Assembly: GCA_022839445.1 (NCBI GenBank)
Contig: JALHFC010000066.1
Location: forward strand, 1-6,201
Direction of reading: 5' to 3'
From: Pelotomaculum sp.
GTDB lineage: Bacteria; Bacillota; Desulfotomaculia; Desulfotomaculales; Pelotomaculaceae
Length of the DNA: 6,201 nucleotides
Shown: in pieces, positions 1 through 4,879 of the stretch
Numbering within the stretch: the first letter of the stretch is position 1
How the letters are laid out: each line of letters opens with the position of its first letter
Notes under the pieces: generated by a model
The model's input: the letters and a program-made list of their open reading frames with translations, nothing else
What the model was told of the DNA's origin: nothing
The model's database searches: none
Translations under genes and position numbers: made by a program

Positions 1-147
1 AAGGTTTTACCCTTGACCCACTCCAGCTATTTGCTGCGGTCCATCGTTTCGGGACAGGGAATGCTGCCGCTTTCTCTGGCGGTACTGGTTGTTTACGCCG
101 CAGTTCTTTTTGCAGCCGGTGTGGCGGCAGTGCGAAAAATCAGGTAG
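1..147 (+). CDS. C-terminal end of a membrane protein, probably ABC-2 type transporter permease (5' end outside window)
   Basis: Frame 1 is open from the first base to a TAG at 145-147 and gives the last 48 residues of a protein. It reads LPLTHSSYLLRSIVSGQG, then a strongly hydrophobic stretch (about residues 22-41, with LAVLVVYAAVLFAAGVAA), and ends in a basic tail VRKIR. A short 'LPLT...LLR' segment, then a final transmembrane helix and a positively charged cytoplasmic end, is the usual ending of ABC-2 family permeases of the DrrB/NodJ type. That makes an efflux-type ABC exporter subunit the best guess. Only the tail is visible, so another polytopic membrane protein is possible. It lies 44 bases before cbiD on the same strand with no terminator-like hairpin between, so it may be cotranscribed with the cob genes. 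A direct role in cobalt or cobalamin transport cannot be shown. Confidence 0.6.
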   Translation, partial: KVLPLTHSSYLLRSIVSGQGMLPLSLAVLVVYAAVLFAAGVAAVRKIR

Positions 148-179
148 GCTCATCAACTAAACAAGATTATTCTGTATTT

Positions 180-186
180 GGGGTGG
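180..186 (+). promoter_or_regulatory. Ribosome binding site that favours ATG 192 for cbiD
   Basis: GGGGTGG lies 5 bases before ATG 192. The alternative GTG at 183 is inside this motif, and upstream of it is only pyrimidine/AT-rich sequence (tctgtattt), so GTG 183 would have no ribosome binding site. The rest of 148-179 shows no clear promoter, terminator or riboswitch structure, and it is too short for a cobalamin riboswitch. Confidence 0.5.
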
Positions 187-191
187 AAGAA

Positions 192-1244
192 ATGGCAAAC
201 ATTCGGGAAGGCATCACCACGGGTACCTGTGCCGCCGCGGCTGCCAAAGCCGCCGCCCGGGCCTTGTTTGATGGGGAAACGCCGCGTGCCGTCGATATCC
301 GGCTGCCCGCCGGGAAGCTGGTTACCGTCGGCATTGCCAGCGGCGCCGTTCGTGATGAACGCGCCTGGGCGACGGTAATCAAATACTCGGGCGCGGACCG
401 CGATATCACTGACGGCGCGGAAATCACAGCCACCGTCCGGCGTATGCAGGCCGGCGGCATAACCATAAAGGGAGGCCGGGGCGTGGGCATCGTCACCCTG
501 CCCGGCTTGCAGGTACCGGTGGGACAGCATACGATCAATCCCGTCCCCCGGCGCATGATTGAACAAGCGGCAGCCGATCTTCTACCGGAGCAAGAAGGGC
601 TGGAAATAGTGGTGTCCGTGCCGCGGGGAGAGGAACTGGCCCGGCGCACCTTCAACCCCCGCCTGGGTATAATAGGTGGTATTTCCATCCTGGGCACTAC
701 GGGAATTGTCCGGCCGATGTGCAAAGAAGCCCTGATTTGCTCTTTGATGCCCGCCCTGGAGGTAGCCAAAGCCAACGGTGTAAAGGCTGTTTATCTGACT
801 CCCGGCAATATCGGAAGACAAGCGGTGTTGAAAAGATTCGAACCTCCGCCGCTTGCAGTGTTGGAAATATCTAACTATCCAGGAATCATGCTGGAAAGGG
901 CGGCGAAGTTAAAATTTGACAGGATTATTCTGGCCGGGCACCCCGGCAAGCTGGCCAAGCTGGCGGCAGGTTACTTCTGCACCGATTCGGCTGTCTCCCC
1001 TTCCGCGGTTAAAACGATAATGGACATTGCCGGGAAAACAGGCGCCGGCGCCCTGCCGGAGGGTCATAACCCTCTCCTGGCGGAAAGCATTATCAAATGT
1101 CTTTCCCGTACGGAAAGGTCTACGGTGTTTAATGCCGTGGCGGCGGCTGTCTGCAGGATCGCCTCGCAGCGGTTCGGAATAAAAAACCTTGCTGTCTGGC
1201 TGTGCGACATGCAAGGACAAGAGGTGGGGAGTTATGGAATCTGA
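192..1244 (+). CDS. cbiD: Cobalt-precorrin-5B C1-methyltransferase CbiD
   Basis: CbiD methylates C-1 of cobalt-precorrin-5B with S-adenosylmethionine to give cobalt-precorrin-6A; it is a soluble enzyme specific to the anaerobic cobalamin pathway. The 350-residue product has the family hallmarks in order: the N-terminal GITTGTCAAAAAKAA (7-21), GGRGVGIVTLPG (94-105), NPVPRRMI (116-123), the long conserved block GEELARRTFNPRLGI followed by GGISILGTTGIV (146-173), and GHPGKLAKLA (249-258). Length is near the usual 360-380 residues. ATG 192 is preferred over the in-frame GTG 183, which would add MEE, because it has the better ribosome binding site and puts the TTGT motif at the usual distance. After GHPGKL, family members as I recall them read about 'THS..aDa'; here the segment is CTDSAVSP (263-270), so a usually conserved histidine appears replaced by Asp. 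The stop overlaps the cbiE start by 11 bases, implying coupled translation. Confidence 0.95.
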   Translation: MANIREGITTGTCAAAAAKAAARALFDGETPRAVDIRLPAGKLVTVGIASGAVRDERAWATVIKYSGADRDITDGAEITATVRRMQAGGITIKGGRGVGIVTLPGLQVPVGQHTINPVPRRMIEQAAADLLPEQEGLEIVVSVPRGEELARRTFNPRLGIIGGISILGTTGIVRPMCKEALICSLMPALEVAKANGVKAVYLTPGNIGRQAVLKRFEPPPLAVLEISNYPGIMLERAAKLKFDRIILAGHPGKLAKLAAGYFCTDSAVSPSAVKTIMDIAGKTGAGALPEGHNPLLAESIIKCLSRTERSTVFNAVAAAVCRIASQRFGIKNLAVWLCDMQGQEVGSYGI

Positions 1245-1941
1245 AAGAAAGGTAGTTAACATCGTAGGGTGCGGGCCGGGTGGCGCCGCCTACCTGACCG
1301 GTCAGGCGCACCAGGCGGTGAACGAAGCCGGGATCGTAATCGGCATTCCCAAGTTCCTGCGGCTTTTCCCGGAGGTGAAAAGAAAGATAGAGTTGGCTGC
1401 CGTACATACAGATAAGGTTGCTGAACTGGTAGCCGGGCTGGATGTTTCTCACGCGGCGGTGCTGGTGAGCGGCGACACCGGGCTGTACAGCCTGGCTTCA
1501 TTTTTGCGAAAAGCCTTGCCGGGCTGCTGGGAGGTAAGGTTTGTACCCGGCATCAGCAGCGTCCAGGCGGCCTGTGCCTTATTTTGCCTGGAATGGCATG
1601 ACATGCGCATCTTTTCACTTCACTCCCGCCCCGCGCCGCCGGAATTGGCGGAAACGGTATGGCGGGGAAAACATCCGGTAGCCATACTATGCGGCCCGGC
1701 TAACCGCCCGCAAAGTATCGCGCGTAAATTGCTGTCCGGAGTCGAACCCGGCCCGGACACCTGCCGGGGGTCTGTCCGCCGCCGGAGGAGCAAACCGCTG
1801 TCCGGGATCGAACCCAGCCGCAGGTGTTATGCAGCCTGCGACCTGGGATCGGAAAATCAAATTGCCTGGAGCGGCATCCTTTGCGAGTTAGCTGAAAAAC
1901 GCTTTGGCGGACGGGCTGTATTAATTATCGACAGGAGGTAG
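1234..1941 (+). CDS. cbiE: Cobalt-precorrin-7 C5-methyltransferase CbiE, carrying a 22-residue in-frame insertion
   Basis: CbiE is the SAM-dependent tetrapyrrole methylase that methylates C5 late in corrin ring synthesis. The 235-residue protein has the class III methylase signatures: the VGCGPGG loop (11-17), VSGDTGLYSLA (78-88), VPGISSVQAACA (104-115) and VAILCGPANRPQSIARKLL (149-167). ATG 1234 lies inside the end of cbiD and is preceded by GAGGTGGGG at 1221-1229; further in-frame upstream sequence is only cbiD in another frame. The family is usually about 200 residues. The extra length comes mainly from residues 167-188, an arginine-rich segment (GSVRRRRSKP) that starts with LSGVEP, after which the sequence resumes with LSGIEP. 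Removing one 66-bp unit restores a normal CbiE ending (LSGIEPSRRCYAACDLGSEN). Many CbiE proteins are fused to, or followed by, CbiT; here no CbiT domain follows. The insertion is in frame, so the gene looks intact, but activity is not assured. Confidence 0.93.
   Translation: MESERKVVNIVGCGPGGAAYLTGQAHQAVNEAGIVIGIPKFLRLFPEVKRKIELAAVHTDKVAELVAGLDVSHAAVLVSGDTGLYSLASFLRKALPGCWEVRFVPGISSVQAACALFCLEWHDMRIFSLHSRPAPPELAETVWRGKHPVAILCGPANRPQSIARKLLSGVEPGPDTCRGSVRRRRSKPLSGIEPSRRCYAACDLGSENQIAWSGILCELAEKRFGGRAVLIIDRR
1731..1819. repeat. Imperfect 23-bp direct repeats bounding a 66-bp in-frame insertion in cbiE
   Basis: Bases 1731-1753 (starting GCTGTCCGGAGTCGAACC) recur at 1797-1819 (GCTGTCCGGGATCGAACC), with 20 of 23 positions identical and a period of exactly 66 bp. 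The spacer 1754-1796 is GC-rich and contains CGGACA (1754-1759), the reverse complement of three TGTCCG copies at 1733, 1773 and 1799. Several alternative hairpins can therefore form, for example TGTCCGG 1733-1739 with CCGGACA 1753-1759. This looks like a duplication or insertion of a small palindromic repeat unit. The reading frame is preserved. Confidence 0.75.
1933..1938 (+). promoter_or_regulatory. Ribosome binding site of cbiL, inside the end of cbiE
   Basis: A perfect AGGAGG ends 5 bases before ATG 1944 and overlaps the last codons of cbiE (stop 1939-1941). It is among the strongest ribosome binding sites in the window and fixes the cbiL start. Confidence 0.85.
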
Positions 1942-1943
1942 TT

Positions 1944-2666
1944 ATGAGCAAAAAAGGTCATTTATGGGGAATCGGGGTCGGTCCCGGCGACCCCGGTCTA
2001 TTGACCCTGCAGGCGCTGCAGATCCTGGAAGAAGCCACCGTGGTTTTCGCGCCAAGAGCCACCGGCTACAGAAAAAGCGCGGCCATGCAGGTGGTTGAAA
2101 AAATAATTGGGTCATCCGAATTGAGAATATGTGATTTTCCCATGACGAGAGAAGCAGATCGTCTTGCCGGTTGCTGGCGGGAAGTTGCCGGTGAGATTGC
2201 CGGGCTGGTTGAAAAAGGAGAAAAAGTTGTATTCCTGACCCTTGGCGACGCCCTTACCTACAGCACTTACAACTACGTTTTGCAGCAGCTGGCGGACAAG
2301 TTGCCGCCTGCGTCAATTACTACCGTACCCGGGGTTACATCGTTTGCGGCGGCCTGCGCGGCGGCGAATTTTCCCCTGGTGTGCGGCGGGGAATCTCTGG
2401 CGGTAATCCCCCTGCCCGAAGGTCCCCTCGACCGGGTGCGCAGCTGGGTGCGGGAAAATGACGTGGTGGTGTTTATGAAACTGGGCAACAGGCTGCCGGA
2501 ACTGCTGCGCCTGGTAAATGAGGAAGCCCCCGGTCATGAAGCGGTGTTTGCCTCGCGGGTCGGCGTTTGCGGCCAGTTCCTGTGCACGGACATCAACCAC
2601 CTGCCGGAGCGAGCCACGGGATATATGAGCGTGTTGATTGTACGAAAGGCAGGGAAAACCTCATGA
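1944..2666 (+). CDS. cbiL: Cobalt-factor II / precorrin-2 C20-methyltransferase CbiL
   Basis: CbiL adds the C20 methyl group to cobalt-factor II (cobalt-precorrin-2), using SAM, to give the cobalt-(pre)corrin-3 stage; this carbon is later lost on ring contraction. The 240-residue protein is of normal family length. It shows the N-terminal GVGPGDPGLLT loop (11-21), TLGDALTYSTYNY (99-111), which matches the 'GD..xYSTY' signature that separates C20 methylases from the other corrin methylases, VPGVTSFAAACA (128-139), and VVVFMKLG (174-181). The start is set by AGGAGG five bases upstream. It follows cbiE by 2 bases, and its stop overlaps the cbiF start in ATGA. The neighbouring methylases share its fold, so the C20 assignment rests mainly on the YSTY motif and overall similarity. 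Confidence 0.94.
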   Translation: MSKKGHLWGIGVGPGDPGLLTLQALQILEEATVVFAPRATGYRKSAAMQVVEKIIGSSELRICDFPMTREADRLAGCWREVAGEIAGLVEKGEKVVFLTLGDALTYSTYNYVLQQLADKLPPASITTVPGVTSFAAACAAANFPLVCGGESLAVIPLPEGPLDRVRSWVRENDVVVFMKLGNRLPELLRLVNEEAPGHEAVFASRVGVCGQFLCTDINHLPERATGYMSVLIVRKAGKTS

Positions 2667-3406
2667 AAGTCTATTTTATCGGCGCGGGCCCCGGGGCTGT
2701 AGACCTAATAACCGTAAGAGGCCGGGAAATTCTTTCCCGCTGCCCGGTAGTCATTTACGCCGGTTCGCTGGTCCCGGAAGCGCACCTTGCGTTTGCGCCG
2801 GAAACGGCGGAGATATTCAACTCGGCTGTTTTGACACTGGAGGAAATAAGGGCCATATTAACATCCGCCCGGGATCGCCGGTTGGACGTAGCCCGCCTGC
2901 ATTCGGGCGACCCCTCGCTGTACGGCGCCATCAGGGAGCAAATCGAGGTATGCGATGAACTTGAAATAGAGTGGGAAATAGTGCCGGGAGTCAGCTCGGC
3001 GTTTGCCGCCGCTGCCCGGTTGGGGCTTGAATACACTCTCCCCGGAGTGACGCAGACTCTGATTTTCACCCGGCTGGAAGGCCGGACCCCGGTCCCCGCC
3101 GGTGAGGAGCTGGCTTCGCTGGCGGCGCACCGGAGCAGTCTGGCAATTTTTCTCAGCGTTCACGAAATTGGCGAAGTAACCCGGCGATTACTTGAAGTTT
3201 TGCCTTCCACGACCCCGGTGGTGGTGGCGTCAAAGGTAAGCCGGCCGGATGAAAGTTTTATCAGTGGAAACCTGGGCAATATTGTAGAAAAAGTCCGCCG
3301 GGCCGGAGTGAACCGCACAGCCCTGATCCTGGTGGGTGAAGCGCTCGCAGGCAAAGGAGCCAGGTCCCGGCTGTATAGCGGAGAATTCAGTCATGGCTAC
3401 CGTTAG
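2663..3406 (+). CDS. cbiF: Cobalt-precorrin-4 C11-methyltransferase CbiF
   Basis: CbiF methylates C11 of cobalt-precorrin-4 to form cobalt-precorrin-5A, the substrate of CbiG. The 247-residue product has the CbiF/CobM pattern: VYFIGAGPGAVDLITVRG (3-20), YAGSLVPEAHL (32-42), RLHSGDPSLYGAIREQ (78-93), VPGVSSAFAAAA (108-119), and a C-terminal SRLYSGEFSHGYR (235-247) matching the family ending 'S.LY...F.HgyR'. The reading frame extends upstream to an ATG at 2567 inside cbiL. ATG 2663 is chosen because it gives the canonical N-terminus, makes a 4-base ATGA overlap with cbiL, and has AGGGA at 2651-2655 seven bases before it. The end overlaps the cbiG start by 14 bases. Confidence 0.96.
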   Translation: MKVYFIGAGPGAVDLITVRGREILSRCPVVIYAGSLVPEAHLAFAPETAEIFNSAVLTLEEIRAILTSARDRRLDVARLHSGDPSLYGAIREQIEVCDELEIEWEIVPGVSSAFAAAARLGLEYTLPGVTQTLIFTRLEGRTPVPAGEELASLAAHRSSLAIFLSVHEIGEVTRRLLEVLPSTTPVVVASKVSRPDESFISGNLGNIVEKVRRAGVNRTALILVGEALAGKGARSRLYSGEFSHGYR

Positions 3407-4190
3407 CGGGCGCGTGCTGGTAGTAACCCTGGACGGGCCGGGAGCGCCGCTTGCCCGCACCCTGGCGGCCGGGCTGCCTGCGGAGTTGACGGTTGTCCGC
3501 CCGCCGGGGACACCGCGGTTGCCGGAGGTTGTCCGGAAAGCCTTCAAAAGTTGCCGGGCCCTGGTAATGGTTATGGCCGGTGGCATTGCCGCCCGTGTGG
3601 CAGGCCCCCTCCTGCAGTCAAAATATCAAGACCCGGCAGTGGTATTTGTTGACAGGGCCGGACGCTATGCCGTCAGCCTGACAGGCGGCCACGAAGGCGG
3701 CGCCAACCAGTTGGCTTGCGACGTCGCCTCCCTCTCCGGCGGTGAACCGGTCATAACCACCGGCACCGAGGCGGACCGGACCGTGGCTGTGGGCATCGGC
3801 TACCGGCGCCGGGCCACCGGGAAAGATATCAGGCAAGCCATTAATTCCTGCCTGGGGCAGTGCGGGCTGACAGAAAAGCAAGTAAGGTTTCTATCCACCG
3901 CTCTCTTCAAGTGGGAGGATTCCGATTTGCGCAAGGTGGCTGCCGGCATGGGCCTGCTGCTGCGCTATTTTTCTACAGAACAGCTATCCCGTATCGACGG
4001 GGTTTCCGCCCCGTCGCGGGCAGCCATGAAATATTTTACATTAAAGGGGGTTTCAGAACAATGCGCCCTGTTGAGCCTGAGGAATGCAGAGATCATTCTC
4101 CCCCGGACAGCAACCGGACCGGTAACCGTCTCCATAGCCGTGGAAAAATTACAGCAGTGGGCATCGGACCCGGAGACGCGGAAGATATGA
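3393..4190 (+). CDS. cbiG: Cobalt-precorrin-5A hydrolase CbiG, short form apparently lacking the middle domain
   Basis: CbiG opens the delta-lactone of cobalt-precorrin-5A and releases the C20 fragment as acetaldehyde, giving cobalt-precorrin-5B for CbiD. The 265-residue protein has a CbiG N-terminal domain (about 5-125) with MAGGIAARVAGPLLQSKYQD (61-80), DPAVVFVDRAGRYAVSLTGG (80-99) and HEGGANQLACDVASLSG (100-116). It then passes directly into the CobE/CbiG C-terminal domain (about 131-252): VAVGIGYRRRATGKDI (131-146), FKWEDSDLRKVAAGMGLLLR (172-191), GVSEQCALLS (219-228) and ILPRTATGPVTVSIA (235-249). Typical CbiG proteins have about 350 residues with a middle region between these domains, absent here. 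ATG 3393 is chosen over the upstream in-frame GTG 3336, which lies in cbiF, because GCGGAG precedes it and the N-terminus is then normal. Its 3' end overlaps cbiH by 130 bases. Confidence 0.92.
   Translation: MATVSGRVLVVTLDGPGAPLARTLAAGLPAELTVVRPPGTPRLPEVVRKAFKSCRALVMVMAGGIAARVAGPLLQSKYQDPAVVFVDRAGRYAVSLTGGHEGGANQLACDVASLSGGEPVITTGTEADRTVAVGIGYRRRATGKDIRQAINSCLGQCGLTEKQVRFLSTALFKWEDSDLRKVAAGMGLLLRYFSTEQLSRIDGVSAPSRAAMKYFTLKGVSEQCALLSLRNAEIILPRTATGPVTVSIAVEKLQQWASDPETRKI
4043..4050 (+). promoter_or_regulatory. Ribosome binding site of cbiH inside cbiG
   Basis: AAAGGGGG lies 10 bases upstream of ATG 4061 and is entirely within the cbiG reading frame. It is the only convincing site for cbiH. 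Between 4061 and the conserved part of CbiH there is no other in-frame ATG, GTG or TTG, so it supports the long gene overlap. Confidence 0.65.
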
Positions 4191-4879
4191 CCTGCCGGGC
4201 TGCCCGGGCCATAAGTGAGGCCGACCTGCTGGTAGGTTACACTACATATCTCAATCTGGTCAAAAAGATGGACTGCTTCCACGGCCAGGAAACCTATGCA
4301 ACCGGCATGAAACACGAATCAGAACGGGTCATTCACGCCGTTGACGCCGCCTGCCGCGGGAAACGTGTAGCGGTGATCTCAAGCGGTGACGCCGGGGTAT
4401 ACGGCATGGCGGGACTGATACTGGAAGTCATGGAGGCTACCGGCGCGGATGTGCCGTTCGAGGTTGTTCCGGGCATACCGGCCGCCAATGCCGCCGCTGC
4501 CCGCCTCGGCGCGCCCTTGATGCATGACTATGCCACTATATCGCTCAGCGACCTGCTCACCCCCCTGCCCGGCATTCTGGACAGGGTGGGGGCGGCGGCT
4601 GAAGCTGACTTTGTCATTGTCCTGTATAACCCGTGCAGCGCCAGGCGACAGGAACCCTGGAGACAGGCCCTGTCCATCATTAAAAAACACCGGCAACCGG
4701 AAACACCGGCCGGCATTGTACGAAACGCCGGCCGGGCCGGGGAATCGGTGAAGATAACCAACTTGTGGCATTTAGAGAATGATGAACCGCCGGATATGCT
4801 CTCCACCGTGGTGATCGGGAATTCCCGGACCAGAGTGGTAAGCGGCCGTATAATTACACCAAGGGGGTATGAATTGTGA
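4061..4879 (+). CDS. cbiH: Cobalt-precorrin-3 C17-methyltransferase CbiH (ring contraction)
   Basis: CbiH methylates C17 and contracts the macrocycle, converting cobalt-precorrin-3 to cobalt-precorrin-4. The 272-residue protein has KITAVGIGPGDAEDMT (29-44), LLVGYTTYLNL (56-66), TGMKHESERV (81-90), VISSGDAGVYGMAGL (105-119), VPGIPAANAAAARLGAPLMH (136-155), ISLSDLLTP (160-168) and LYNPCSARR (188-196), all typical of the CobJ/CbiH group. About 28 hydrophilic residues with no recognisable motif precede the conserved domain. ATG 4061 is the only ordinary start available before the GIGPGD loop apart from in-frame codons deep inside cbiG, and it has AAAGGGGG upstream. The first 43 codons share DNA with the end of cbiG in another frame. 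No ferredoxin-like or NirD-like extension, as in some longer CbiH forms, is present. The stop overlaps the cbiJ start in GTGA. Confidence 0.94.
   Translation: MRPVEPEECRDHSPPDSNRTGNRLHSRGKITAVGIGPGDAEDMTCRAARAISEADLLVGYTTYLNLVKKMDCFHGQETYATGMKHESERVIHAVDAACRGKRVAVISSGDAGVYGMAGLILEVMEATGADVPFEVVPGIPAANAAAARLGAPLMHDYATISLSDLLTPLPGILDRVGAAAEADFVIVLYNPCSARRQEPWRQALSIIKKHRQPETPAGIVRNAGRAGESVKITNLWHLENDEPPDMLSTVVIGNSRTRVVSGRIITPRGYEL
4706..4735. repeat. Perfect 9-bp GC-only inverted repeat inside cbiH
   Basis: CCGGCCGGC at 4706-4714 is matched exactly by GCCGGCCGG at 4727-4735 across a 12-base loop. The transcript could fold into a strong hairpin within the cbiH coding sequence (codons for about residues 216-225). 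No run of T follows, so it is not a standard terminator. Both arms are made of the CCGG words common in this GC-rich DNA, so chance is a real explanation. Confidence 0.5.
4861..4867 (+). promoter_or_regulatory. Ribosome binding site for the GTG start of the cbiJ-cbiX gene
   Basis: AAGGGGG lies 8 bases before GTG 4876, within the last codons of cbiH. It supports GTG rather than a downstream ATG as start, since the GTG start gives the expected Rossmann-type N-terminus MILLVGGTSEA. Confidence 0.75.

Noticed and set aside
154..163. CAACTAAACA occurs both before cbiD and at 6044-6053 after cbiX
   Set aside because: A shared 10-mer within 6 kb is expected by chance many times over, and the flanks differ, so it is not evidence of flanking direct repeats of an element.
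167..775. Long minus-strand open frames opposite cbiD and other cob genes
   Set aside because: They are antisense shadows of GC-rich coding DNA, with low-complexity Arg/Pro/Ala/Ser-rich translations and no family motifs.
1797..1819. Reverse complement of the repeat contains GGTTCGATCCC, resembling a tRNA T-arm
   Set aside because: With a 7-base T loop the stem cannot pair beyond two bases, and there is no acceptor, D or anticodon arm around it. It is a coding repeat, not a tRNA fragment that I can support.
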